From Microvirga guangxiensis (GTDB taxonomy: Bacteria; Pseudomonadota; Alphaproteobacteria; Rhizobiales; Beijerinckiaceae): a DNA stretch of 64,000 nucleotides. A program made the position numbers and the translations under genes. Positions 6,915 to 15,027 of this stretch are shown piece after piece. Numbering within the stretch: the first letter of the stretch is position 1; the number at the start of each line of letters is the position of its first letter. Below the pieces are notes generated by a model. That model was given only the letters and a program-made list of their open reading frames with translations, had not been told where the DNA came from and searched no databases. The stretch lies in assembly GCF_900102135.1 (NCBI RefSeq), contig NZ_FMVJ01000004.1:186001-250000 (forward strand). The letters are read 5' to 3'.

Positions 6915-7631
6915 TCATGAACGCTCTTCAGACGGAAGCGATGCCTTCGGCGGGAGCGGGAACAGGCTCACGAAGCGTTTCGCCAGCGCCCTGTCGCCCT
7001 CGATCTTCAAAACTCCTGCGCTCTCCAGATCTTCCAAAGGCTGATCGCCATAGATCGCGCCCGCCATCACCGGCGGTGCTCCGGTGAAGACGAGATCGGC
7101 ATCGTCCACGGGGCCGCGTGCGATCTCGATCCGGCCATCGGCCAGATGCGCGAGGAAAGTCTCGGCATCGTTCACGCGCAAGCCGATCCTGGCATCGAGC
7201 CCCTCTGCCCGCTTGGCATCGAACATCGTCCGCAACGAGAGGATGAGCGACGCGGTGCTGAACGGCAGGGTCGGATCGTGATGAGGCGAACGGGCGGCCC
7301 AGCGGCCGAGCGCCTGGAAGATCGGCTCGCTCTCATAGCCCCACTCCGTCAGCTCATAGACCTGCGCGGCCGCGGGCGGCGGCAGCTTGCGGCGGGTGAG
7401 GACGCCAGCTGCTTCCAACCCTTCGAGACGCTGGGTGAGAACGTTGGCGCTGATGCCGGGCAGGCTCTCGCGCAGATCGCTGAAGCGCTTCGGACCCAGC
7501 ATGAGTTCGCGCATGACCAGGAGCGCCCATCGCTCGCCGACGAGATCGAGGGCATGGGCCGACGCGCAGGCGTCATCGTAATGCCGACGGCTCCGGGTAT
7601 CGGTATTTTTAGTTATTTTTTCTAACTTCAT
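6915..7631 (-). CDS. HxlR-family regulator with C-terminal SCP2-like domain
   Basis: 238 residues. Residues ~20-110 are a winged helix of the HxlR type (CASAHALDLVGERWALLVMRELMLG, then RFSDLRESLPGISANVLTQRL). Residues ~130-230 resemble a sterol-carrier/SCP2-like pocket (DARIGLRVNDAETFLAHL, DADLVFTGAPPVMAGAIYG), so it may bind a hydrophobic ligand. It is divergent from the VOC-YCII-DUF1428-PhnB operon and probably regulates it and itself. The first ~12 codons and the start region are A/T-rich and no clear ribosome-binding site is seen; a later in-frame start is not available before the HTH. It lies just inside repeat copy 1. Confidence 0.87.
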   Translation of the reverse strand: MKLEKITKNTDTRSRRHYDDACASAHALDLVGERWALLVMRELMLGPKRFSDLRESLPGISANVLTQRLEGLEAAGVLTRRKLPPPAAAQVYELTEWGYESEPIFQALGRWAARSPHHDPTLPFSTASLILSLRTMFDAKRAEGLDARIGLRVNDAETFLAHLADGRIEIARGPVDDADLVFTGAPPVMAGAIYGDQPLEDLESAGVLKIEGDRALAKRFVSLFPLPPKASLPSEERS

Positions 7632-7648
7632 AGTTGCTATTTATAACT
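7611..7648. promoter_or_regulatory. A/T-rich divergent control region with short inverted repeats
   Basis: AGTTA-N7-TAACT (7611-7627) and AGTT-N9-AACT (7632-7648) lie over the HxlR start and upstream of the VOC gene, in a strikingly A/T-rich stretch. They are plausible binding sites for the HxlR protein, but the arms are short. Confidence 0.35.
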
Positions 7649-7700
7649 TTCTCTGGAATCAATGTCAAAACCAACAGGCAAAGCCAATCGGGAGGACGCC

Positions 7701-8132
7701 ATGTCGAAGCTCGTTTTCATCAATCTGCCGGTCGCGGATCTCGACCGCACCAATGCGTTCTACGAGGCCATCGGAGCCGTCAAGAACCCGCAATTCAGCG
7801 ATCACACCGCCACCTGCATGGTTTTCTCCGATACCATTCACGCGATGCTGCTGACCCAAGACAAATTCCGCCAGTTCACGCCGAAGACGATTGCCGATGC
7901 GCGGCAGACGACCGAGGTGCTGATCTGCCTCTCGGCTGACAACCGCGATGAGGTGGACGCAACCGTCGAGAGCGCGGCGCGCGCCGGCGGACGCGCCGAT
8001 CCCGGGCCGAAGCAGGATTACGGCTTCATGTACGGCCGCAGCTTCGAGGACCCGGACGGGCATATCTGGGAGATCATGTGGATGGATGTGGAGGCGGCGA
8101 AGACCGCCATGGCCGACATGGCGGATGCGTGA
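7701..8132 (+). CDS. VOC (glyoxalase/bleomycin-resistance) family protein
   Basis: 143 residues with the paired beta-alpha-beta-beta-beta modules of the vicinal oxygen chelate fold: INLPVADLDRTNAFYEAIG at the N-terminus, MLLTQDKF in the middle and YGRSFEDPDGHIWEI near the end, where the metal-ligand Glu (WEI) sits. Substrate is not predictable. ATG 7701 is chosen over an upstream in-frame ATG because GGGAGG (7690-7695) precedes it. It is the first gene of a four-gene run with gaps of 13 and 24 bases. A paralogue with the same INLPV/GRSF.D.DGHIWEI pattern lies at 63475-63879. Confidence 0.88.
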   Translation: MSKLVFINLPVADLDRTNAFYEAIGAVKNPQFSDHTATCMVFSDTIHAMLLTQDKFRQFTPKTIADARQTTEVLICLSADNRDEVDATVESAARAGGRADPGPKQDYGFMYGRSFEDPDGHIWEIMWMDVEAAKTAMADMADA

Positions 8133-8145
8133 GGGGAGAACGACG

Positions 8146-8526
8146 ATGCGCGTGATGGTTCTTGTGAAGGCGACGAAGGACAGCGAAGCGGGCCTCATGC
8201 CCTCGACCGAACTTTTCGAGGCCATGGGCCGGTTCAACGAGGAGCTGATCAAGGCCGGCATCATGCAGGCGGGCGATGGCTTGAAGCCGTCGTCAGAAGG
8301 AAAGCGCGTGGCTTTCGATGGTTCGAGCCGGACTGTCATCGACGGGCCGTTTCCCGCGACGAACGAATTGGTCGCCGGCTACTGGCTCTGGGAGGTCAAG
8401 GATATGGCCGAGGCGGTCGAATGGGTGAAGCGCTGCCCCAACCCGATGCCCGGGCCCAGCGAGATCGAAATCCGCCCGCTCTACGAGATGGCCGATTTCG
8501 CCGAGCTTCTGACGCAGACGGCCTGA
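8146..8526 (+). CDS. YCII-related (DGPF motif) protein
   Basis: 126 residues with the YCII-like ferredoxin fold: MRVMVLVKATKDSEAG at the start, the signature VIDGPFPATNELVAGYWLWEV in the middle and GPSEIEIRPLYEM at the end. Proteins with this DGPF motif are often next to ECF sigma factors or VOC proteins; YciI itself has been tied to dehalogenase-like chemistry, but the activity here is unknown. RBS GAGGGGAG precedes the ATG. Second gene of the HxlR-linked operon. It should be cytoplasmic. Confidence 0.87.
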   Translation: MRVMVLVKATKDSEAGLMPSTELFEAMGRFNEELIKAGIMQAGDGLKPSSEGKRVAFDGSSRTVIDGPFPATNELVAGYWLWEVKDMAEAVEWVKRCPNPMPGPSEIEIRPLYEMADFAELLTQTA

Positions 8527-8550
8527 AACACGATCAGCAAGGAGATTCCG

Positions 8551-8907
8551 ATGACCTATATCGACGGATTCGTCATTCCCGTTCCTGCCGGCAATCGCGA
8601 GGCCTACCGCAAGGTGGCGGCAGCCGCCGCGCCCGTCTTCAAGGAACATGGCGCGCTGCATGTGGTGGAATGCTGGGGCGACGACATTCCCGACGGAGAA
8701 ATCACCGACTTCAAGAAGGCGGTGAAAGCGGAGGCCGGGGAGAATGTGGTGTTCTCCTGGATCGTCTGGCCTTCCAAGGAAGCGCGCGACGCGGGCAACA
8801 AGAAAGCCATGGAAGATCCCCGCCTTGCCGTGAGCGACATGCCCTTCGACACCAAGCGCATGTTCTGGGGCGGCTTCACGCCCATCGTCGATACGGAGAG
8901 CAAGTGA
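8551..8907 (+). CDS. DUF1428 family protein
   Basis: 118 residues of the DUF1428 (E. coli YbaA-like) family, a dimeric alpha-beta barrel fold: YIDGFVIPVPAGNREAYRKVA, ALHVVECWGDDIPDG, VVFSWIVWPSKEARDAGNKK and DTKRMFWGGFTPIVD. The family has no established reaction. RBS AAGGAG lies 9 bases upstream. Third gene of the cassette; its stop codon overlaps the start of the next gene (TGATG), so translation is probably coupled. Confidence 0.9.
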   Translation: MTYIDGFVIPVPAGNREAYRKVAAAAAPVFKEHGALHVVECWGDDIPDGEITDFKKAVKAEAGENVVFSWIVWPSKEARDAGNKKAMEDPRLAVSDMPFDTKRMFWGGFTPIVDTESK

Positions 8908-9380
8908 TGTCCAAGATCGCACCTTGCCTGTGGTTCGACGGAAATGCCGAGGAGGCCGCGCGATACTACGTCTCGCTGCTGCCGGATTCGCGCATCGATG
9001 CTGTTCTGCCCTACACGGTCGAGACGCCGGGCGGAAAACCGGGTGACGTGATGCTGGTGGAGTTCACGCTCGCGGGGTCGCCTTATCTGGCGCTGAACGG
9101 CGGCCCGAACTTCCAGTTCACGCCGGCGGTTTCTTTCTTCGTGAATTGTGCCGATCAGGCGGAAATCGACCGGCTGTGGAACACGCTGCTGGACGGCGGA
9201 ACGCCCATGGCCTGCGGTTGGATCACAGACTGCTACGGCGTCTCCTGGCAGATCGTGCCGGAAGCGATGACGCGCATGATCAAGGACAAGGATCCCGCGA
9301 AAGTGCGCCGCGTGATGGAAGCGATGATGACGATGGTGAAGCTCGATCTCGCCGTACTGGAGAATGCGTATCGCGGCTGA
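8907..9380 (+). CDS. PhnB/3-demethylubiquinone-methyltransferase-like VOC protein
   Basis: 157 residues of the PhnB-like branch of the VOC superfamily: PCLWFDGNAEEAARYYVSLL, GDVMLVEFTLAGSPYLALNGG, TPAVSFFVNC, LLDGGTPMACGWITDCYGVSWQIVP. The WxxD..GxSWQI pattern is the hallmark of this group, once named for demethylubiquinone methyltransferase although no methyltransferase fold is present. ATG 8907 overlaps the previous stop by one base. Last gene of the operon; 20 bases after its stop begins repeat copy 2. Substrate unknown. Confidence 0.88.
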   Translation: MSKIAPCLWFDGNAEEAARYYVSLLPDSRIDAVLPYTVETPGGKPGDVMLVEFTLAGSPYLALNGGPNFQFTPAVSFFVNCADQAEIDRLWNTLLDGGTPMACGWITDCYGVSWQIVPEAMTRMIKDKDPAKVRRVMEAMMTMVKLDLAVLENAYRG

Positions 9381-9400
9381 GGAGCGGCGTGCCGCTCTTC

Positions 9401-9652
9401 CCCTCCCCCTTGCGGGGAGGGGCAGGGGCGGGGGTGGTCTGACTGGGTGAGACCTCAAACCAGTTCTGTCATCCCCGGTGAGCGTCAGCGAGGGAAGGGG
9501 ATCCACGATTAAGCGCGGTGCTATGGATTCCCGTCCCCTCCGCTGCGCTTCGGCCGGGAATGACACTGTAGGGCTGTCGTGCATTCTGGATGAAGTGCAG
9601 CGCTCTGACTGCCCGACCCTTACCCTCGATCCCTCCCCGCAAGGGGGAGGGA
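9401..9652 (+). repeat. MITE-like dispersed repeat, copy 2, with perfect 21-bp terminal inverted repeats
   Basis: 9401-9421 and 9631-9651 are exact reverse complements over 21 bases and bound a ~250-base unit that matches 6648-6900. There is no open reading frame of its own. It fills the gap between the PhnB-like gene and the GntR gene (9381-9748); nothing else was recognised there. Confidence 0.85.
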
Positions 9653-9748
9653 ACAAGCGCTCAAGCGAGCTTCGATTTCAGCAATGCTCGAAGCTCAAGG
9701 GAAATTGCTGCCGCAGGTTGCAATCTTCATGAAGCACGCGCCGCTATC

Positions 9749-10459
9749 CTACTTCTCCGCGCCCGTTTTCCGGTGCTCTTCGAGATAGCTGCGCAGCGAC
9801 TTTCCGGCATCCTCGATATGCGTCGTCAGAAGCGCGCAGGCCGCAGTAATTTTGCCTTCCGTGCAGAGCTTCAGCAGTTCGGCATGCTCGCTCGCCGCGC
9901 GTTCCATGCCTTGCGTCAGCGACAACTGGAGACGCGTGTGCCGGTCGCTCTCCTGCAGCAGGTTCGCGACGATGGAAAGCGAGCGCGGCTGCCGGGCGTG
10001 CTGGTAGAGCACCATGTGGAACTCGGTGTTCAACTCACCCCACCGGCCGATATGCATGGCCTTCAGCTCTGAGGCGTATTCCTGCAGGATTTCGTGCAGC
10101 CGCGTGTAATCGGCTTGCGTGAGGCGAGGGGCCGAGGCCTTGAGCAGGCGCGGTTCGAGCAGGGCGCGCAGATCGAACAACTCGCCGATCTCCTCCGTCG
10201 ACAACTCCGACACGATGGCGCCGCGATGAGGATGAATCTTCACCAGGCCTTCCGCCTCGAGCTGCATCAGGGCTTCGCGCACGGGAATGCGGCTCACGCC
10301 AAATTCCGCCGCGAGCGCATCCTGGCGCAGCTGGAATCCTGACTTGAACTCTCCGTCCACGATCCTGCGGCGAAGCTCCTCGGCGACGGCGGAGGAAATT
10401 GTCCGGTGCTGAAGGGATTTCCGGGCAGGTTTGGCGGGCTGCATGGCGGTTGGGATCAT
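9749..10459 (-). CDS. GntR-family (FCD domain) regulator of the hydroxyproline operon
   Basis: 236 residues. A winged helix-turn-helix spans ~20-85 (AVAEELRRRIVDGEF, LAAEFGVSRIPVREALMQLEAEGLV), followed by an all-helical FCD ligand domain with the metal-binding Asp/His set (FDLRALLEPRL, NTEFHMVLY, SEHAELL, THIEDA). FadR/GntR-FCD proteins of this kind commonly control amino-acid and carboxylate catabolism. It is divergent from the hydroxyproline operon with ~115 bases between starts, so it most likely represses it until an intermediate binds. ATG at 10459 or five codons downstream could both be used. Confidence 0.9.
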   Translation of the reverse strand: MIPTAMQPAKPARKSLQHRTISSAVAEELRRRIVDGEFKSGFQLRQDALAAEFGVSRIPVREALMQLEAEGLVKIHPHRGAIVSELSTEEIGELFDLRALLEPRLLKASAPRLTQADYTRLHEILQEYASELKAMHIGRWGELNTEFHMVLYQHARQPRSLSIVANLLQESDRHTRLQLSLTQGMERAASEHAELLKLCTEGKITAACALLTTHIEDAGKSLRSYLEEHRKTGAEK

Positions 10460-10508
10460 CGTGTGAGGTGGACTTTATAACCCTATAGCAGGCTTGCGGG
10501 AGAATGGC

Positions 10509-10541
10509 TTGACTCTGCAGATTTTATACAATCTACAATAA
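10509..10541 (+). promoter_or_regulatory. A/T-rich promoter/operator region of the hydroxyproline operon
   Basis: TTGACT (10509-10514) followed by an A/T island with TATACAAT and a tandem TACAAT-C-TACAAT (10527-10539). The sequence has the look of a sigma-70 promoter overlapped by a GntR site, but spacing to a -10 box is ambiguous. Confidence 0.4.
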
Positions 10542-10576
10542 TGTCCTTCAATACCGGTTCCGGGAGCGAGAATCAA

Positions 10577-11506
10577 ATGGCGAAGAAAATCGGCTGGGAA
10601 GGCGTCTTTCCCGCAGTGACCACCCAGTTCAAGCCGAACTACGAGCTTGATATCGAAGCCACCGCCAAGGTGATGGACGGGCTGATCCGCGATGGCGTCT
10701 CCGGCCTGATCGTCTGCGGCACCGTCGGCGAGAACACCTCGCTCAGCCGCTCCGAGAAGATCGCGGTCATGGAAACCGCAAAGGCCGTCTCCGGCGGCCG
10801 CGTGCCCGTCATCGCAGGCATCGCCGAATTCACCACGCAGTTCGCGTCTGAGGTCGCCAAGGAAGCAGCCCGCGTGGGCCTCGACGGCGTCATGGTGATG
10901 CCCGCTCTCGTCTATTCCTCGAAGCCCCATGAGACGGCGGCGCATTTCCGCGGCGTTGCCAAGGCCACCGACCTGCCGGTGATGGTCTACAACAACCCGC
11001 CGATCTACAAGAACGATGTGACGCCGGACATCCTGGCCTCGCTCGCCGATTGCGAGACCATCGTCTGCTTCAAGGATTCCTCCGGCGACACCCGCCGCTT
11101 CACCGACACCCGCAACATGGTCGGCGACCGCTTCGTGCTGTTCGCCGGTCTCGACGACGTGGTGGTCGAGAGCGTGATGCTCGGCGCGGTGGGCTGGATC
11201 TCCGGCATGTCGAATGCCTTCCCGCAGGAAGGCGAGACCCTGTTCCGTCTCGCGAAGGCGGGCCGCTACCAGGAAGCGCAGGCCCTCAACGATTGGTTCA
11301 TGCCGCTCCTGCATCTCGATTCGCGTCCGGATCTCGTGCAATGCATCAAGCTCTGCGAGGAGATCGTGGGCCGCGGCTCCGCGCTCACCCGTCCGCCGCG
11401 CCTCGCGCTGGAGGGCAAGGACCGCGCGCATGTCGAGGAGGTCATGGCCAAGGCCCTGAAGAACCGTCCGACGCTTCCCGATGTGGGATTGAAGACCGCA
11501 GCCTGA
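10577..11506 (+). CDS. DapA-superfamily lyase, probable pyrroline-4-hydroxy-2-carboxylate deaminase
   Basis: 309 residues of the dihydrodipicolinate synthase/N-acetylneuraminate lyase TIM barrel. The Schiff-base Lys is K166 in CFKDSSGD, the Tyr partner Y138 in VMVYNNP, and the ligand-binding loop GTVGENTSLS corresponds to the usual GTTGE. Given the adjacent hydroxyproline epimerase and D-amino-acid oxidase, it most likely converts 1-pyrroline-4-hydroxy-2-carboxylate to 2-oxoglutarate semialdehyde with loss of ammonia rather than making dihydrodipicolinate. ATG 10577 is chosen because GGGAGCGAG precedes it; the upstream ATG at 10541 lies in the promoter region. First gene of the operon. Confidence 0.82.
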   Translation: MAKKIGWEGVFPAVTTQFKPNYELDIEATAKVMDGLIRDGVSGLIVCGTVGENTSLSRSEKIAVMETAKAVSGGRVPVIAGIAEFTTQFASEVAKEAARVGLDGVMVMPALVYSSKPHETAAHFRGVAKATDLPVMVYNNPPIYKNDVTPDILASLADCETIVCFKDSSGDTRRFTDTRNMVGDRFVLFAGLDDVVVESVMLGAVGWISGMSNAFPQEGETLFRLAKAGRYQEAQALNDWFMPLLHLDSRPDLVQCIKLCEEIVGRGSALTRPPRLALEGKDRAHVEEVMAKALKNRPTLPDVGLKTAA

Positions 11507-11515
11507 TAAGGTGAC

Positions 11516-11540
11516 GGCGGAGGAGAGCTTCTCCTCCGCC
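11516..11540 (+). terminator. intra-operon hairpin without T run
   Basis: A perfect 10-bp stem (11516-11525 with 11531-11540) and 5-base loop just after the DapA-like gene. With no T run it is more likely an mRNA-stabilising or processing element than a full terminator. Confidence 0.5.
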
Positions 11541-11581
11541 TCTCTCCATTCTCGATACGAATTCGACCCAAGAGCGAAGCC

Positions 11582-12598
11582 ATGGCGCGTCACACCTTTT
11601 TCTGCATCGATGGTCACACCTGCGGCAATCCGGTCCGCGTGGTCGGCGGCGGCAGCATTCCCCAGCTCAAAGGGGAGACGATGTTCGAGAGGCGTCAGCA
11701 CTTCCTGGCGGAATACGATTGGATCCGCACCGGCCTCATGTTCGAGCCGCGCGGGCACGACATGATGTCGGGTTCGATCCTCTATCCGCCGACGCGGCCC
11801 GATTGCGATGTGGGCATCCTCTTCATCGAAACCTCCGGCTGCCTGCCCATGTGCGGACACGGCACCATCGGCACGGTGACGATCGCGCTCGAGAACGGCC
11901 TCATTCATCCGAAGACGCCCGGTCTTCTCCGCCTCGATACGCCAGCAGGCGTCGTCGAAGCGCGCTACGAGCAGAACGGCCCGTTCATTGAACGCGTGCG
12001 CATCACCAACATTCCCTCTTTCCTCTATGGCACCGGCTATGAGGTCGAGGTGGAGGATTTGGGCCACCTCGTGGTCGATGTGGCCTATGGCGGCAATTTC
12101 TACGCCATCGTCGAGCCGCAGAAGAACTACTCGGATCTCGCCGACATCAACCCCTCCGACGTGCTGCGCTGGAGCCCGAAGCTGCGCGAGGCGTTCAACG
12201 CGCGTTACCGGATCGCGCATCCCGAGAACCCGGATATCAACCGCCTGACGCATGTGCTCTGGACAGGCAAGGCGCAGACTCCGGAAGGCACGGCCCGCAA
12301 CGCCGTGTTCTACGGCGACAAGGCCATCGACCGTTCGCCCTGCGGCACGGGAACCTCCGCGCGCATGGCGCATCTGGCCGCGCGCGGCGCGCTGAAGGAG
12401 GGCGATGCCTTCGTGCACGAGAGCATCATCGGCTCCACTTTCACGGGCCGCATCGAAGGACGCGCCAAGGTGGGCGAGCGCGATGCGATCATTCCGTCCA
12501 TCGAGGGCTGGGCGCGGGTGACTGGCTTCAACACCATCTTCATCGACGACCGCGATCCTTTCGCCAACGGTTTCCAGGTGGTCGATCAGGCTCGTTGA
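11582..12598 (+). CDS. 4-hydroxyproline 2-epimerase (proline racemase family)
   Basis: 338 residues. Both catalytic cysteines of the proline racemase fold are present: C91 in LPMCGHGTIG and C254 in DRSPCGTGTSARM. With Cys/Cys and the neighbours here, the enzyme is expected to interconvert trans-4-hydroxy-L-proline and cis-4-hydroxy-D-proline in the cytoplasm, the first step of hydroxyproline breakdown; proline racemase activity is the less likely alternative. The start follows the N-terminal motif HTFFCIDGHTCGNPVRVV typical of the epimerases. A second family member lies two genes downstream but has neither Cys. Confidence 0.88.
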   Translation: MARHTFFCIDGHTCGNPVRVVGGGSIPQLKGETMFERRQHFLAEYDWIRTGLMFEPRGHDMMSGSILYPPTRPDCDVGILFIETSGCLPMCGHGTIGTVTIALENGLIHPKTPGLLRLDTPAGVVEARYEQNGPFIERVRITNIPSFLYGTGYEVEVEDLGHLVVDVAYGGNFYAIVEPQKNYSDLADINPSDVLRWSPKLREAFNARYRIAHPENPDINRLTHVLWTGKAQTPEGTARNAVFYGDKAIDRSPCGTGTSARMAHLAARGALKEGDAFVHESIIGSTFTGRIEGRAKVGERDAIIPSIEGWARVTGFNTIFIDDRDPFANGFQVVDQAR

Positions 12599-12615
12599 GA
12601 TAAGCAAGCATTCAC

Positions 12616-12641
12616 AAGGCGGCCTGCTCGCGGGCCGCCTT
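12616..12641 (+). terminator. intra-operon hairpin
   Basis: A perfect 9-bp stem (12616-12624 with 12633-12641) with an 8-base loop and only a short T run, between the epimerase and oxidase genes. It may partly attenuate or stabilise the transcript. Confidence 0.5.
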
Positions 12642-12672
12642 TGTCCGTGACGGTTCTTTCACGATAGGTTTC

Positions 12673-13911
12673 ATGATGCGGGTCGCGATTGTTGGTGCAG
12701 GTATCGTCGGTCTTAACGCCGCCCATGCTCTTCTCGATAAGGGACATCAGGTGACCCTTGTCGAACCCGGCAACAATTCGCAACGTCCGACGGACGGCAA
12801 CGCAGGCTGGATCGCCCATACGGATATCATGCCGCTGGCATCGCCCAAAGCGTGGCGCAATCTTCCCCGCTGGATCATGGATCCGCTCGGACCGCTGACC
12901 ATCAGGCCCGCCTATCTTCCCGCCCTTGCTCCGTGGCTGGCCCGCTTCGTGCTGGCCTCGTCCCCCGGCCGCATCAAGTCCAGCATCGCCGCCATCCGCG
13001 CCATCAACGAGCAGGCTCTGCCCGCATGGAAGGAGCGCCTCTCCGCCTTGGGCCTCGAAGGACATCTTCGCGAAAAGGGCATCCTCTCCGTCTGGCGCGA
13101 CCGCAATCACTTCCTGAGCGCCGAGGACGTCATCGCCCGGCAGAAGAGTTTCGGCATTCCAGCAGAGGTTCTCGACCCGCGCGAACTCGCCGAGCTCGAG
13201 CCTGCGCTCCGCAGCGTGGAGGCGGGTGTCTTATATCCTGATGCCTGCCATGTATCCGACCCCGCGATCCTCGCCGCCGACCTGCTGCGTCTCGCGCTCG
13301 AGCGCGGCGCCGTGCGCGTCGATGGCAAGGCCCTTGCCGTTCAGCCTCAAGGTGACGCGGTTCACATCCACACCGATGGCGCGGTGGCGAATGTGGTGGC
13401 GGATCGCGTCCTGATCTCTGCCGGCATCTGGTCGCGCGCGCTTGCGGGGCAACTTGGCGACAACATCCCGCTCGATACGGAGCGCGGCTACAACGCGACC
13501 TATGCGAAGGGAGCCTTCGGTCTCAACCGTCCGATCATGTTCGAAGGCGAGGGCTTCGTCGCATCGCCTCTCGATACGGGCGACCGGGTCGGCGGCGCCG
13601 TGGAGTTTGCCGGAACGCAGGCGCCGCCCAATCACGAGCGCACCTCCGCGATGATCACGCGCCTCAAGCGCTTCCTGCCGCATCTCGATGAGAAGCAGCC
13701 GGCCAAACGCTGGATGGGGTTCCGCCCATCGATTCCGGATTCCCTGCCGGTCATCGGACAGGCCAGGCGAGACAGGCGCATCGTCTATGCTTTCGGTCAT
13801 GGCCATTATGGCCTGACGCAGGCCGCGATCACGTCACGCCTCGTTGCCGAGTTGATGGAGGACAGGCCGGCCTCTCTCGACATGAATCCATTCTCGGCAC
13901 AGCGGTTCTGA
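12673..13911 (+). CDS. FAD-dependent D-amino-acid (D-hydroxyproline) dehydrogenase/oxidase
   Basis: 412 residues of the DAO/DadA-like family. The N-terminal dinucleotide fold is plain (VAIVGAGIVGLNAAHALLDKG, then the ribose-binding Glu in VTLVEP), with the second FAD region around GDRVGGAVEFAG and the C-terminal GHGHYGLTQA that closes over the flavin. Next to a hydroxyproline epimerase the expected reaction is oxidation of cis-4-hydroxy-D-proline to 1-pyrroline-4-hydroxy-2-carboxylate, passing electrons to the respiratory chain or oxygen. ATGATG at 12673 gives two possible starts; no good ribosome-binding site is visible. Third gene of the operon. Confidence 0.85.
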   Translation: MMRVAIVGAGIVGLNAAHALLDKGHQVTLVEPGNNSQRPTDGNAGWIAHTDIMPLASPKAWRNLPRWIMDPLGPLTIRPAYLPALAPWLARFVLASSPGRIKSSIAAIRAINEQALPAWKERLSALGLEGHLREKGILSVWRDRNHFLSAEDVIARQKSFGIPAEVLDPRELAELEPALRSVEAGVLYPDACHVSDPAILAADLLRLALERGAVRVDGKALAVQPQGDAVHIHTDGAVANVVADRVLISAGIWSRALAGQLGDNIPLDTERGYNATYAKGAFGLNRPIMFEGEGFVASPLDTGDRVGGAVEFAGTQAPPNHERTSAMITRLKRFLPHLDEKQPAKRWMGFRPSIPDSLPVIGQARRDRRIVYAFGHGHYGLTQAAITSRLVAELMEDRPASLDMNPFSAQRF

Positions 13912-13941
13912 CAACACGGTTCCCTCGCAGCGGAGAGCATC

Positions 13942-14970
13942 ATGCGCACGTCGAAAGTCGTTCATGTCGTCAGCTGCCATGCGGAGGGCGAAGTCGGCGA
14001 TGTGATCGTGGGAGGCGTCGCCCCGCCTCCGGGCGATACGGTGTGGGAGCAGTCGCGGTTCATCGCTGGGGATCAAAAGCTCCGGAAATTCGTGCTCAAC
14101 GAGCCGCGCGGCGGCGTGTTCCGGCATGTGAACCTGCTCGTGCCGCCGAAGAACCCGCGCGCCCAGATGGGCTGGATCATCATGGAGCCCGCCGACACGC
14201 CGCCCATGTCGGGCTCCAATTCGATCTGCGTCTCCACCGTGCTGCTCGACACCGGCATCATTCCGATGCAGGAGCCGATCACCCGCATGATTCTCGAGGC
14301 TCCCGGAGGCCTGATCGAGGTCGAGGCGGAATGCAGGAATGGAAAAGCCGAGCGCATCCGGGTCCGCAACGTGCCGTCCTTCGCCGACACGCTCGACGCG
14401 AAGCTGGAGGTCGAGGGAGTCGGCACGCTCACCGTCGATACGGCCTATGGCGGCGACAGCTTCGTCATCGCGGATGCGCAGGCCCTCGGCTTTGCGATTC
14501 GTCCCGACGAGGCGAAGGATCTCGCGCAGATCGGCATGAAGATCACCCGCGCGGCCAATGAGCAGATCGGCTTCAGGCATCCCGAGCTGCCGGGCTGGGA
14601 CCACATTTCCTTCTGCCAGATCGCGGCGCCTCTCGTGGAACGGGACGGCGTGCCGCACGGCTCCAATGCGGTGGTGGTGCGCCCCGGCAAGATCGACCGC
14701 TCTCCGACCGGAACCGGCTGCTCCGCGCGCATGGCGGTGCTTTACGCGCGCGGCATCCTGAAGGTCGGTGACAGTTTCGTCGGCCGCTCGATCATCGATT
14801 CCGAATTCATCTGCCGCATCGAGGATGAAGTGACCGTCGGTGACAAGACAGGCATCATCCCATCGGTCGCGGGACGTGCCTGGATCACCGGCACTCATCA
14901 GCACATGCTCGATCCCGACGATCCGTGGCCTGACGGCTATCAGCTGTCCGATACCTGGCCGCAGGTATAG
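13942..14970 (+). CDS. proline racemase family protein with Ser90/Thr256 in place of catalytic Cys
   Basis: 342 residues, clearly of the proline racemase fold ([41 protein letters not shown]). At the two acid/base positions it has Ser90 (MSGSNS) and Thr256 (SPTGTG). Epimerases are Cys/Cys or Ser/Cys, and trans-3-hydroxy-L-proline dehydratases are Cys/Thr, so Thr at the second site points towards the dehydratase group, but the first Cys is missing too. The following genes (a Pyr2C-reductase-like enzyme and AcnX) suggest a role in 3-hydroxyproline breakdown. Activity is uncertain. Fourth gene of the operon, 30 bases after the oxidase. Confidence 0.8.
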   Translation: MRTSKVVHVVSCHAEGEVGDVIVGGVAPPPGDTVWEQSRFIAGDQKLRKFVLNEPRGGVFRHVNLLVPPKNPRAQMGWIIMEPADTPPMSGSNSICVSTVLLDTGIIPMQEPITRMILEAPGGLIEVEAECRNGKAERIRVRNVPSFADTLDAKLEVEGVGTLTVDTAYGGDSFVIADAQALGFAIRPDEAKDLAQIGMKITRAANEQIGFRHPELPGWDHISFCQIAAPLVERDGVPHGSNAVVVRPGKIDRSPTGTGCSARMAVLYARGILKVGDSFVGRSIIDSEFICRIEDEVTVGDKTGIIPSVAGRAWITGTHQHMLDPDDPWPDGYQLSDTWPQV

Positions 14971-15027
14971 GCTTTGACGAAAACGCGCTTTGCAAAACAA
15001 TTCATAACGAATGGATGGTGAGACATC

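Noticed and set aside
10475-12607. A 710-codon open frame on the minus strand across the deaminase and epimerase genes
   Set aside because: It is the antisense of two well-supported genes and has His/Arg/Asp-rich low-quality composition typical of high-GC shadow frames.
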